The notes under the pieces are model-generated. The model worked only from the letters and a program-made list of their open reading frames with translations. It was not told the DNA's origin and did not search any database. Below, piece by piece: positions 35,069 through 43,650 of a DNA stretch of 64,000 nucleotides. The translations under genes and the position numbers were made by a program. The stretch covers positions 186,001 through 250,000 of the forward strand of contig NZ_JAHLOF010000001.1 in the NCBI RefSeq assembly GCF_018917235.1, written 5' to 3'. Positions within the stretch are counted from its first letter, which is position 1. The number at the start of each line of letters is the position of its first letter. The stretch is from Metaclostridioides mangenotii (GTDB lineage Bacteria > Bacillota > Clostridia > Peptostreptococcales > Peptostreptococcaceae).

Positions 35069-35653
35069 CTACATCCATCCATATTCCATCACATCAACAG
35101 TTTTTAATACTGCTTCTTTTCCTAAAAGTTTTTCTATAACATATAGAGACATATCTATACCTGCTGAAATGCCTCCAGACAATATTATTTTTCCATTATC
35201 AACATATCTGTCTTTCACTATCTTTGTTTTTGGGGCGATTTCCTTTAATAAATCTACGGATGAATGATGTGTCGTTGCAACCATATCTTCTAACAATCTA
35301 CATTTTGCAATTATTAATGCTCCCGTACATACTGTAAGTAATAATTCTAAGTTAGAATAACTAAGTTCTATCCAATCTAAAATGGCTTTGTTATCCATCT
35401 CTTTCCGAGAACCTTGTCCACCTGGAACTATCAATACATCAAGTTTGGGACAATTATAAATTGTATATTTCGGATTTATACTTAAATTTTTTCTTGCATA
35501 TACAGGCCCTTCTTTTTCAGCTACTGTAAAAACATTAAACGGATTATTAGGATTCATTTCATTCGTAACTGAGAATACTTCAAATGGTCCACAGAAATCC
35601 ATTACTTCAACATCATCGAATAATAGAATTCCAACATTTCTTGTTTTTTGCAT
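35069..35653 (-). CDS. DJ-1/PfpI-family protein
   Basis: 194 residues forming one DJ-1/PfpI domain. It starts 'NVGILLFDDVEVMDFCGPFEVF', as in the class I glutamine amidotransferase-like domain of AraC-type regulators and isonitrile hydratases, and has the nucleophile elbow 'LLLTVCTGALII' with the reactive Cys near residue 100, then 'TTHHSSVDLL'. The activity is uncertain: isonitrile hydratase, glyoxalase or protease-like roles are described in the family. AGAGGTGG precedes the start, with GTG and ATG adjacent; ATG 35653 is used. It is followed by a HAD remnant and preceded by an alpha/beta hydrolase remnant, so it sits in a decaying region. Confidence 0.85.
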   Translation of the reverse strand: MQKTRNVGILLFDDVEVMDFCGPFEVFSVTNEMNPNNPFNVFTVAEKEGPVYARKNLSINPKYTIYNCPKLDVLIVPGGQGSRKEMDNKAILDWIELSYSNLELLLTVCTGALIIAKCRLLEDMVATTHHSSVDLLKEIAPKTKIVKDRYVDNGKIILSGGISAGIDMSLYVIEKLLGKEAVLKTVDVMEYGWM

Positions 35654-35680
35654 CACTTTTCCACCTCTTATATTAAACTA

Positions 35681-35878
35681 TTACTTTTGAATATTTAAAA
35701 TTACCCTACAAAATTCTTCAGGATTATCAAACATTGGATAATCTCATGAGTTTTCTATAAGTACAGAATACATACCGTGTAATCAAATAATCCTTCATTG
35801 AAGGTCGCCTGTTCAAGCGGTACAAATGAATCGTCCAGTCCTGCAAATAACCTTTCACAACATGCATTTGATACATTC
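35681..35878 (-). pseudogene. Alpha/beta hydrolase C-terminal remnant with frameshift
   Basis: On the minus strand one frame reads 'RLFAGLDDSFVPLEQATF' and a second, shifted frame reads 'YSVLIENS' then a stop codon, then 'DYPMFDNPEEFCRVI' to the end. Together these are the end of an alpha/beta hydrolase: the Asp loop followed by the region that normally carries the catalytic His ('GHYPMFDNPEEF'), where the Gly-His is replaced by the stop. The N-terminal two thirds are missing. Base composition is richer in G+C than nearby genes. Confidence 0.65.
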
Positions 35879-35906
35879 TACTGACGTCACATTAATTCAA
35901 ATACTA

Positions 35907-36752
35907 TTAAATTTTTAAAATCATCTCGTATTGGCCATCAATATGTTCAAATCCCAATTTAATCAGGAAATCTGTTGTACATTTAGATTGGCCATCTACG
36001 TTAATAACACTGATTTTATGTGATTCCGTATTTTCAATTAAATTAGTAATGATGCTTCTGGCAATTCCTTTACCTCTATAATGTTTATTTACTGCGATTT
36101 GAGGGATATCTCCTGTTCTTTTATTAATAATGCCATATCCAACAATTGTATTATCAAAATGTACAATAGAATATAGAAATTCCTCTGATGCAGCATTAAT
36201 TGAGTCGATTGAATTTTGCCATGAAGGCTCAAAATCCCAGAACTCTATTAATTGTTCCCATGCCATTCTATTAGTGTGCTCAACTTTATAGGCTTTCAAA
36301 GGAACATAATGCTTTTTATCTAATTCAAAGCATGGAAAATTCCTTTCAACCTTGAATCCTTCTTTCTTGTAAAATTGAATTGCAGATGTATTCGTTTGAA
36401 TAACCTCAAGCAAATACTGCTCTACTTGCTTTTGTTTAAGTATTTCTTTGACATCCAAAAGCATGCTACTAGTGATGCCTTGTCTTCTGTAATCAAAGAT
36501 AACGCCTGTCCCTATATCATACACAGTTGTTTTTCCATTCCAACTTCTAAGTCCATTTAGAATAAAACCAACCAATAGATCATTTTTAAACGCACCTATG
36601 GATATTTCTGGAAGATATCCTCTTCTTTGAAGCGTTTGTTTAAGCCTTTTAATGGACATATCCATTTCAATCTGATAATCAGAAAATGCATCTAGAAATG
36701 CTCTATGAAGTGTTTCTATACTTGTTTTATTTAAAGTTTTATATTCTAACAT
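35907..36752 (-). CDS. Double GNAT-domain acetyltransferase
   Basis: 281 residues with two GNAT domains in tandem. The first (about 1-150) has 'IFDYRRQGITSSMLLDVKEIL', the second (about 160-281) 'VNKHYRGKGIARSIITNLIEN'; both keep the acetyl-CoA pyrophosphate loop (R/QxxGxG/A-like). They would transfer acetyl groups to an amine on an unknown substrate, possibly a small toxin or peptide. The ATG is preceded by AGGAGGAGG (36757-36765 region). It lies in a zone of remnants and may be a horizontal acquisition. Confidence 0.85.
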   Translation of the reverse strand: MLEYKTLNKTSIETLHRAFLDAFSDYQIEMDMSIKRLKQTLQRRGYLPEISIGAFKNDLLVGFILNGLRSWNGKTTVYDIGTGVIFDYRRQGITSSMLLDVKEILKQKQVEQYLLEVIQTNTSAIQFYKKEGFKVERNFPCFELDKKHYVPLKAYKVEHTNRMAWEQLIEFWDFEPSWQNSIDSINAASEEFLYSIVHFDNTIVGYGIINKRTGDIPQIAVNKHYRGKGIARSIITNLIENTESHKISVINVDGQSKCTTDFLIKLGFEHIDGQYEMILKI

Positions 36753-37289
36753 TAGTCCTCCTCCTTCTATCTAATGTTTTAACAATCACAATTGAATTCC
36801 GACTTTTTTGCTTTTATGATTAAAAATGTAGGCTTAATAAATTCTTTCGTCAAATCCGGCTTTTCCTTCAATATCCATGGCTCGGGTATAGGCTCCTACC
36901 ACATCTTTCCTGGTGGCTTTGTTTTCATATAAATTCAAGAATGACCAAATTATTTATTCAATGTATTACAAAAAAGCTGAGGCTATGTTTTTCATTCATC
37001 GAAAGGTATAGCCTTTTTTTGTTGTCTGAAACATAATTACATTTACAGATTGGAGAAAAGCATAATGGAAAATGAAATTATGCGTATCTTTTTCCATCTT
37101 AACATCATCACCTATTCCCACAAAAAGAACCGATACTTTGAAAACGACTGCGTCCTTGTAGTATATCTTGATGAAGGTCACCTGAAATATAGATGCATAA
37201 CCTGTATCCGTCAGTAGAAATCCACGATGGCGATAGATGCATCATATTTTACGAATGTTACCCATAGTTACTGTTCTTTTATTTAATTT
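36753..37289. other. Gene-debris region of mixed base composition
   Basis: About 540 bases without a gene I can name. On the minus strand near 36836-36945 a 35-codon stretch ('LYENKATRKDVVGAYTRAMD' then 'IEGKAGFDERIY') looks like real coding sequence and is richer in G+C than its surroundings, but it has no start and I do not recognise it. A hairpin AGGCTAT...ATAGCCT with T7 at about 36978-37018 looks like a plus-strand terminator. Open frames at 36996-37181 (minus) and 37064-37216 (plus) lack convincing ribosome binding sites. Confidence 0.45.
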
Positions 37290-38462
37290 CTATAATACTA
37301 ATTTTGGTAGACGAAGTTTAATCAATTCAGCAAAATATTCCGCTCCGATTTTTAATATATTATCATTAAAATCATAGCATGAATTATGAAGTGGAATATT
37401 ACCTACCTCATCAGATTCATCTCCATTTCCAATAAATACAAGGCAACCTGGAATATTTTGTAGGAATACACCGAAATCTTCAGAGACCATACATGCTTGA
37501 CAATTTCCATTTACATTCTCTTCACCAACAACATTTATTGCTGCTTTTACTGCATTATTAATACATTTTTCTGAATTTACTGTTGGTGCAAATTCATGAG
37601 TATATTCAAATTGACACTCTGCTCCATTTATTTGACATATTCCTTCACTAATAGTTCTCATTCTTTCTTCTAGTAGTTTTTGTACTTCTGGAGTATAACT
37701 TCTGGTATCTCCTTTGATCACTACGTTTGTAGGTATTGCATTATGAATTCCATCAGTAATAAATTCAGTGCATGAAATTACAGCGGGAACATTTGGGTCC
37801 ATATTACGAGATATAATAGTTTGTAGCGCAAGAACAATTTCTGATGCAATAACTATTGGGTCTTTACCCATGTGAGGACTTGAAGCATGTGAGCCTTGCC
37901 CTTTAATGCGGATAACAAAGTTATCCTCACTTCCCATGATACCACCTACACGAGTAGAAATTGATCCTGTCGACATACCTGGTTTATTGTGTATTCCATA
38001 AATTTCATTCATTGGGAATTTTTCAAAAAGTCCATCTTCTATCATTTTATAAGCACCCTTACCAGGTTCTTCTGCTGGTTGAAAAATAAATCTAACTATA
38101 CCATTAAAGTTTTTTCTTTCTGATAATAATTTTGCTGCACCTAGTATCATAGACATATGACCGTCATGTCCACATCCATGCATTTTACCTTTATTTAAAG
38201 AAGTATAAGGATGTTCACCAAGTTCTGTTAAGTTAAGAGCATCAATATCTGTTCTAATACCTATAATCTCTTCACCATCACCTACTTTAAGATTAGCAAC
38301 TATTCCAGTACCACCAATGTTTCTATGAACCTCTAAGCCCATATCTTCAAGTAATTTAGCAAGATAACTAGATGTGTTTGTTTCTTCAAATGCAGTTTCT
38401 GGGTGCATATGAAAATGATGTCTCCATTCAATAAGTTGTTTTTCAAAATCTTTGTTATTCAT
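37290..38462 (-). CDS. M20-family amidohydrolase (N-acyl amino acid / hippurate hydrolase type)
   Basis: 390 residues. Metal-binding and catalytic motifs: 'RTDIDAL', 'HGCGHDGHMSM' (Cys and His ligands near residues 100-105), 'FIFQPAEEPGKGA' with the catalytic Glu pair, 'GIHNKPG' and 'MVSEDFG'. Such enzymes remove acyl groups from N-acyl amino acids; aminoacylase or hippuricase activity cannot be separated by eye. AAAGGAG precedes the ATG. It lies directly downstream of a ruined diaminopropionate ammonia-lyase gene, an arrangement known from amino acid degradation operons, so the operon has lost its lyase. Confidence 0.9.
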   Translation of the reverse strand: MNNKDFEKQLIEWRHHFHMHPETAFEETNTSSYLAKLLEDMGLEVHRNIGGTGIVANLKVGDGEEIIGIRTDIDALNLTELGEHPYTSLNKGKMHGCGHDGHMSMILGAAKLLSERKNFNGIVRFIFQPAEEPGKGAYKMIEDGLFEKFPMNEIYGIHNKPGMSTGSISTRVGGIMGSEDNFVIRIKGQGSHASSPHMGKDPIVIASEIVLALQTIISRNMDPNVPAVISCTEFITDGIHNAIPTNVVIKGDTRSYTPEVQKLLEERMRTISEGICQINGAECQFEYTHEFAPTVNSEKCINNAVKAAINVVGEENVNGNCQACMVSEDFGVFLQNIPGCLVFIGNGDESDEVGNIPLHNSCYDFNDNILKIGAEYFAELIKLRLPKLVL

Positions 38463-38497
38463 ATTTCAATTTCTCCTTTAACCATTATATAGATGTT

Positions 38498-39048
38498 TAT
38501 AATCCATCCCATATTATTTTTCTATAATTGTCGGGTTTAGTATATCCTTCTGTACTTATAATAAGTATTTTTGATCTTTATTTATATCTAGCTTTTCTGC
38601 TTAGCTGATTTATATATACAAGCCGCTTCGCTTGGTTCAACTATTATAGTTGTTGGTCTATCTTTGCCAAAAACATGAGTTAAATATCCCTGTATAGCAC
38701 CAGCAAAAGAACCAACTCCTGCTTTAAGAAATATATGCGTAGTCATATTTTCACCTTTATCTACTACTGATTTTTGACCAATTTGACTTGCAACCCAAGC
38801 AATCCCTCGTCCATGGTTTCCATCAGTTGCAGTCACAAATGTAATATCTCCAAGTCTTTCTCTTATTTACTTCGGAACTTTTCAAAAGAAAGTTCTGAAA
38901 TGTCAATGCCCAACTTTTCTGAAATGTACTTCCCAACAGCATAAGATCCACCTAATTATTTAAAAGCATTAAGTCCAAATCGATAAGATTCATCCTTTAT
39001 CCATATATCACTAACACTGAATTCTTTATAACTATATTCGTTGGTTTA
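38498..39048 (-). pseudogene. Diaminopropionate ammonia-lyase pseudogene
   Basis: On the minus strand one broken frame reads 'DIWIKDESYRFGLNAFK' (PLP lysine region), a stop, 'LGGSYAVGKYISEKLGIDIS', another stop, 'LGDITFVTATDGNHGRGIAW', an internal loss, 'KAGVGSFAGAIQGYL', 'VEPSEAACIYKSA', and finally 'STEGYTKPDNYRKIIWDGL' and the stop at 38498-38500. These are the successive blocks of diaminopropionate ammonia-lyase (about 400 residues), but two in-frame stops and two large deletions leave about 550 bases. The reading frame 38588-38836 is only its longest open piece. The functional M20 gene follows. Confidence 0.85.
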
Positions 39049-39226
39049 CCTTTCTCTTTAAGTATAATTATATTGATTAAATAAAAATAAATATACAATT
39101 ATATCGCCAATAAATATAATTCTATTGACTAAGCAAGAATTAATATATAATAATGAACTATATTGCATTTGTGTCTAACGATATAGATGGAATAACATAT
39201 CATTTGATGATAAAAGGGGGAGCAAT

Positions 39227-40126
39227 ATGCAAATACACAATATAATTATAGATAAAAATAAAAAAGAAGCAACTAAACACGGTTCATTTGAATTTCCTCT
39301 TGTAATTTATACAACTCAAATTAGTAAAAATGTATTAGGTTTTATTGACTGGCATTGGCATGAAGAATTACAGTTTTGCATTGTTACAAAGGGGACTGTA
39401 AATTTTAATATTGAGGGAGACTCAATAATTTTATCGGAGGGAGAGGGGTTATTTATTAATGCAGAACAACTACATAATGCAAAAAACTATGAGAATATTG
39501 ATAGCTCTTTTATATGTTTAGACTTTCACCCTGATATTATATATGGTTTTGTAGGAAGTATAATAAATACAAAATATATTCAACCTTATATAATCAACTC
39601 TATGATCAGATATTGTGTTTTAAAAAAGGATGTTGAATGGCAATCCGTTATTTTAGAAAAACTTTTGAACATTCATCAAGAATATAATCAGAGAAGACTT
39701 ACATTTGAATTGCAAATACTTATTTCTCTATTAGAAATTTGGCAAACTTTAATTAAATTTTATTTTACATCATTTCCTAATAGTAAATTTGATAATGATA
39801 CTTTGCGTTTAAAAAATATTATCAACTATATCCATAATCATTATATGGAAAAAATTAAGTTAAAAGAAGTAGCAGATGAAGTTAATTTATCAAGGAGTGC
39901 ATGTTGCCGAGAATTTAAGAAACATATGAATTGTACTATTTTTGAATATATTATAAATTATAGGTTAGTAATAAGTGCAAACCTGCTAATTACAACCAAT
40001 GATTCTATTGCTGATATAGCTTACCAGTGTGGCTTTTCAAGTTCTAGCTATTTTATTGAAAAATTTAAAAGGAGAACTGGAGTATCACCTTTTATTTATA
40101 GAAAAGAAAAAATAAATAATATTTAA
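39227..40126 (+). CDS. AraC-family transcriptional regulator
   Basis: 299 residues. The N-terminal cupin (about 20-130) shows 'DWHWHEELQFCIVTKGTVNFNIEG' and 'GEGLFINAEQLHNA', with His residues where ligands or metals bind in such regulators. The C-terminal 100 residues have two helix-turn-helix units ('KLKEVADEVNLSRSACCREFKKH' and 'SIADIAYQCGFSSSSYFIEKFKRRTG'). It is divergent from the ruined ammonia-lyase gene and M20 amidohydrolase, whose operon it probably once regulated. GGGGGAGC precedes the ATG. Confidence 0.9.
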   Translation: MQIHNIIIDKNKKEATKHGSFEFPLVIYTTQISKNVLGFIDWHWHEELQFCIVTKGTVNFNIEGDSIILSEGEGLFINAEQLHNAKNYENIDSSFICLDFHPDIIYGFVGSIINTKYIQPYIINSMIRYCVLKKDVEWQSVILEKLLNIHQEYNQRRLTFELQILISLLEIWQTLIKFYFTSFPNSKFDNDTLRLKNIINYIHNHYMEKIKLKEVADEVNLSRSACCREFKKHMNCTIFEYIINYRLVISANLLITTNDSIADIAYQCGFSSSSYFIEKFKRRTGVSPFIYRKEKINNI

Positions 40127-40223
40127 ATAGATATAATACATATAAATAAGATAACAATATTGTTAACACGATAGCATTACAATTCCTTAAAGAGTTTTAA
40201 AAAATATATTTTTAATAAAAAAT

Positions 40224-40256
40224 CAATGTGACTTTGTCACATTATTTTTTTTTACC
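40224..40256 (+). terminator. Terminator of the AraC-family gene
   Basis: AATGTGACTTTGTCACATT is an 8-bp stem with a 3-base loop followed by ATTTTTTTTT. It also resembles a Crp/Fnr-type operator, but the T tract makes termination the better reading. Confidence 0.75.
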
Positions 40257-40299
40257 AATTAGTATAATAACATAATCAATAAGAGGAGGAATTGAAATC

Positions 40300-40941
40300 G
40301 TGAAGAACTTATATAAAAAGTATGGATATTTAATTTTTTTATTTTTCGTAATACTACCTTTATTTGACATGAGATTTGCAACTGTGGCAATTATTTGCAT
40401 GTTCGCACCAGTAATACTAGCAATAACTGGGAAGGGTAGATATTGGTGTGGTAACTACTGTCCGAGAGGTAATTTTTATGATAATGTAATATCAAAAATT
40501 TCACCTAACAAAAAAGTTCCGAAATTTTTAAAAAGCACAGGGTTTAGAGTTTTTATGATTTTCTTTATCATTACTAACTTTAGCATAGGGCTATATAATA
40601 ATTGGGGAAATTTATATGGAATAGGATTTGTATTCTATAAAATAATTGTTATAACTACTATAGTAGGAATAGTATTAGGATTATTTAGTAATTCTCGAAT
40701 TTGGTGTAATTTTTGCCCAATGGGAACTCTATCTTACTTTGTAGCAAAGGTTAAAGGAAGAAAAGTAGATTTAGCAGTAGATAGTAGCTGTGTTGGGTGT
40801 GGAATATGTAACAAGGCTTGTCCTATGGGGATTACACCAAAAGAATACAAAAATGATCTTATTGAAAATCCAGATTGTATATTCTGCGAAAAATGTGCAT
40901 ATAAATGTCCTAAAAAATCAATAAAGGTTAAAACAAAATAA
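40300..40941 (+). CDS. Membrane 4Fe-4S protein (NapH/CcoG-like)
   Basis: 213 residues. Three to four membrane segments alternate with two cytosolic Cys motifs, 'WCGNYCPRG' and 'WCNFCPMG' (CxxxCP type), as in NapH, NosR and RdxA/CcoG proteins. The C-terminus has two ferredoxin clusters, 'CVGCGICNKACP' and 'CIFCEKCAYKCP'. It would pass electrons between quinol or ferredoxin and an unknown partner. The start is GTG 40300 with AGGAGGA upstream. The partner reductase usually next to such genes is missing; it stands between an AraC regulator and an IS remnant. Confidence 0.88.
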   Translation: MKNLYKKYGYLIFLFFVILPLFDMRFATVAIICMFAPVILAITGKGRYWCGNYCPRGNFYDNVISKISPNKKVPKFLKSTGFRVFMIFFIITNFSIGLYNNWGNLYGIGFVFYKIIVITTIVGIVLGLFSNSRIWCNFCPMGTLSYFVAKVKGRKVDLAVDSSCVGCGICNKACPMGITPKEYKNDLIENPDCIFCEKCAYKCPKKSIKVKTK

Positions 40942-40960
40942 ATTAATGTATAGACAAGGA

Positions 40961-41005
40961 TGGGGGGATGTCTCAAAATAAAAAATTGAGTCATCCCTTT
41001 TTTGT
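40961..41005 (+). terminator. Terminator after the 4Fe-4S gene, formed by the left end of an IS remnant
   Basis: GGGGATG-TCTCAA and TTGAG-TCATCCC pair, followed by TTTTTT. The arm contains TGTCTCAAAAT, which also occurs in the right end of the remnant (41238-41260, complementary strand). Confidence 0.75.
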
Positions 41006-41267
41006 ACAAAAATTAGAAAAGGGATTCCTAAGAACCCCTAAACTATGTGATCATTGTTCTGTGAAAATCCGAAAGCCACACTACGATTATAGCAAGTACG
41101 GCTCTATAAACAAGTGGTATTCCAATTAGACATCGAAACAATTATACCCGAGAATGTTTATTTACTAATATTAACGAAATAAATAAAAAATGATCTATAT
41201 TAGATCAAAAAAGGAGCTAATCTCAAAATTTGATTAAAATCTTATCAATTTTGAGACAGCTCCTTTG
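40961..41267 (+). mobile_element. Insertion-sequence remnant, probably IS1182-like
   Basis: About 300 bases bounded by inverted ends that share TGTCTCAAAAT: left GGGGGATGTCTCAAAAT, right (complement) GGAGCTGTCTCAAAAT. 'GCTGTCTCAAAA' ends are usual for IS1182-type elements. Inside, the plus frame at 41093-41182 reads 'LYKQVVFQLDIETIIPEN', like the N-terminal 'LDxxxxIPENHLVR' block of such transposases, and then runs out of similarity and stops. More than 1 kb of the element is missing. Confidence 0.6.
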
Positions 41268-41268
41268 A
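41206..41268 (-). terminator. Terminator of nfnAB, formed by the right end of the IS remnant
   Basis: On the minus strand AAAGGAGCTGTCTCAAAATTGAT pairs with its imperfect complement ending in GCTCCTTTTTTG; a long strong stem followed by T6, 40 bases past the nfnB stop. Confidence 0.8.
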
Positions 41269-41305
41269 ACTATAATTTTAAGTAACTAAAAATAACAACA
41301 GTTTT

Positions 41306-42703
41306 TTAGGCATTTTTATTTAAAACAGTTTCTTTTAAATATTCATCTATAGATGCTGCTGCTTTTCTACCAGCGCCCATTGCAGATATAACTGTAGCAG
41401 CTCCTGTAACAATATCTCCACCTGCATATACACCATCAATTGACGTATGTCCAGATTCATCTGCAATTATACATTTTCTCTTGTTGATGTCTAATCCTTT
41501 AGTAGTAGAAGATATAAGTGGGTTTGGACTTGTACCAAGAGACATTATTACTGTATCTGCTTCAATTTCAAATTCAGATCCTTCTATCTCTATAGGTCTT
41601 CTTCTCCCAGAATCATCTGGCTCTCCTAATTCCATCTTAACAAGCACCATTCCTTTAACATTACCAGTTTCATCAACTAATATTTCTTTAGGATTAGTAA
41701 GAGTATGGAAAACTACTCCCTCTTCTTTAGCGTGATGAACTTCTTCTATTCTAGCTGGAAGTTCTTTTTCACTTCTTCTGTACACTATATAAGATTCAGA
41801 TCCTAGTCTTAGTGCAGTTCTAGCTGCATCCATTGCAACGTTACCTCCACCTACAACTACAACTCTTTCCCCTGATCTTATAGGTGTATCGTAATCATCT
41901 TTATAAGCTTTCATTAGATTTACTCTAGTTAAATACTCATTAGCTGAAAATACTCCGTTTGCATTCTCACCTGGTATTCCCATAAATGAAGGTAGCCCTG
42001 CTCCAGATCCTATAAATATAGCATTGTAGCCTTCATCTTGTAATTCTTCTATCGTTATAGTTCTACCAACTATTACATTTGTCTCTAATTCAACGCCAAG
42101 TTTTTTGATGTTTTCTATTTCAGGTTGTACAACTCCGTTCTTTGGAAGTCTGAATTCAGGTATCCCGTATGTTAAAACTCCTCCTGGCTCATGCATCGCT
42201 TCAAATATCTTGACAGTGTATCCTTTTTTTGCTAAGTCTCCGGCACAAGCGAGACCAGCTGGGCCACTACCAATTACAGCTACTTTGGCGTCTTTTTTAG
42301 GCTCTGTTTCAGAAAGGTTTACATTATTTTCTCTCGACCAATCTGCTACAAATCTCTCTAATTTACCAATTGACACCGGTTCATTTTTTATTCCAACTAC
42401 ACAAACACCTTCACATTGTGACTCCTGTGGACAAACTCTACCACAAACTGCAGGTAATGAACTATTTTTTGCAATAGCCTTTGCAGCACCTTCGATATCT
42501 TTTTCTTTAACCTTTTGAATAAACCCTGGGATATCAACGCTAACTGGACATCCTTCTACACATCTAGGTTTTTTACAACCAAGACATCTTTGTGCCTCTT
42601 CAACGGCTTCTTCCATGTTGTATCCTAAGCAAACTTCATCAAAATTTGTAGCTCTAACCTTAGGATCCTGTTCTCTAACCGGTACTCTAACTTTTGCACT
42701 CAT
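41306..42703 (-). CDS. nfnB: NfnB-type large subunit, NADPH-binding (glutamate synthase small-chain-like)
   Basis: 465 residues. N-terminal 4Fe-4S region with 'CLGCKKPRCVEGCPV' and 'CGRVCPQESQCEGVCV'; FAD-binding 'VIGSGPAGLACAGDLAKKG' near residue 147; NADP-binding 'VVVVGGGNVAMDAARTALRLG' near residue 285; and 'VYAGGDIVTGAATVISAMGAG' at the end. Together with the gene upstream it forms the electron-bifurcating NADH-dependent ferredoxin:NADP+ oxidoreductase of anaerobes. A glutamate synthase small subunit is excluded because no large subunit is present and NfnA is adjacent. The ATG overlaps the nfnA stop by one base (TAATG). Confidence 0.9.
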   Translation of the reverse strand: MSAKVRVPVREQDPKVRATNFDEVCLGYNMEEAVEEAQRCLGCKKPRCVEGCPVSVDIPGFIQKVKEKDIEGAAKAIAKNSSLPAVCGRVCPQESQCEGVCVVGIKNEPVSIGKLERFVADWSRENNVNLSETEPKKDAKVAVIGSGPAGLACAGDLAKKGYTVKIFEAMHEPGGVLTYGIPEFRLPKNGVVQPEIENIKKLGVELETNVIVGRTITIEELQDEGYNAIFIGSGAGLPSFMGIPGENANGVFSANEYLTRVNLMKAYKDDYDTPIRSGERVVVVGGGNVAMDAARTALRLGSESYIVYRRSEKELPARIEEVHHAKEEGVVFHTLTNPKEILVDETGNVKGMVLVKMELGEPDDSGRRRPIEIEGSEFEIEADTVIMSLGTSPNPLISSTTKGLDINKRKCIIADESGHTSIDGVYAGGDIVTGAATVISAMGAGRKAAASIDEYLKETVLNKNA

Positions 42704-43596
42704 TACTTGTCACCTCCACACTCACAATTAGCATGGTGGCTGTTTCCACCATCTTCAGCTTTCAATGTTGCTTTTCCTTCTTGAGTCTTGTACATTTGTT
42801 GTCTTCTCATAGCTTCGTCAAAGTTAACTAAATGTCCATCAAACTCCGGTCCGTCTACACAAGCGAATTTGATTTCATCACCGATTCTAACTCTACATGC
42901 TCCACACATACCAGTTCCGTCTACCATTATTGTATTTAAACTTACTGTTGTTGGTATATTTAACTCTTTAGTTAATAAACATACAAACTTCATCATTATC
43001 ATTGGCCCAATTGCTATTATATGATCGTATTTTTTCCCTTGATTTTCGACTAAATCTCTAATTAAATCTGGAATTCTACCATTAAATCCATAGCTTCCAT
43101 CATCTGTTGCAACGTATACATTTTTAGCAACATTTTTCATATCGTCTTCTAATATAACTAAGTCTTTAGTTCTAGAACCTATTATAACGTCAACATCAAG
43201 TCCATTTTCTTTAAACCATTTAGCCTGTGGATATACTGGGGCTGAACCAACTCCTCCTGCTACAAATAGTATGTTTTGTTTCTTTAACTCATCTATATCT
43301 TCATGAACAAATTCACTTGGTTGACCTAATGGCCCTACAAAGTCCATAACATATTCATTTTCTTTATATTGAGCTAATTTTTTAGTTGATGATCCTACAC
43401 TTTGGAAAACTATAGTTACAGTTCCTTTTTCACTGTCGTAATCAGCTATAGTAAGGGGAACTCTTTCACCTTTCTCATCAGTCTTGATTATGATAAATTG
43501 CCCGGGCTTAGCAGATTTTGCAACTCTTGGAGCTTCAATATCCATTAAGTAAATGTTGTCCGTTAGTTCTCTTTTGCTAACTATCTTGTAACTCAT
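42703..43596 (-). CDS. nfnA: NfnA-type small subunit (FAD, [2Fe-2S]; PyrK/SudB-like)
   Basis: 297 residues. FAD domain with 'ERVPLTIADYD' and 'GPLGQPSE', NAD domain with 'LFVAGGVGSAPVYPQAKWF', and the [2Fe-2S] cluster 'GTGMCGACRVRIGDEIKFACVDGP' near residues 230-255, as in NfnA, PyrK and SudB. A Cys/His-rich tail (residues 285-293, 'HHANCECGG') is unusual and may bind metal. A role in balancing NADH, NADPH and reduced ferredoxin follows from pairing with NfnB. GGAGAGTTGAGAG precedes the ATG. Nested inverted repeats lie in the leader. Confidence 0.9.
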   Translation of the reverse strand: MSYKIVSKRELTDNIYLMDIEAPRVAKSAKPGQFIIIKTDEKGERVPLTIADYDSEKGTVTIVFQSVGSSTKKLAQYKENEYVMDFVGPLGQPSEFVHEDIDELKKQNILFVAGGVGSAPVYPQAKWFKENGLDVDVIIGSRTKDLVILEDDMKNVAKNVYVATDDGSYGFNGRIPDLIRDLVENQGKKYDHIIAIGPMIMMKFVCLLTKELNIPTTVSLNTIMVDGTGMCGACRVRIGDEIKFACVDGPEFDGHLVNFDEAMRRQQMYKTQEGKATLKAEDGGNSHHANCECGGDK

Positions 43597-43650
43597 CTCT
43601 CAACTCTCCATTCTAAACTATATTTTTTAACTCACATCATAATAAATAAC

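Noticed and set aside
36996..37181. 61-codon minus-strand frame
   Set aside because: No ribosome binding site and no recognisable features; treated as part of the debris region.
40226..40252. TGTGAC-N3-GTCACA as a Crp/Fnr operator
   Set aside because: The palindrome is immediately followed by a long T run and lies after a gene end, so it is better read as an intrinsic terminator.
42105..42518. 137-codon plus-strand open frame
   Set aside because: Antisense to nfnB through its FAD-binding and iron-sulfur coding region, without start signals.
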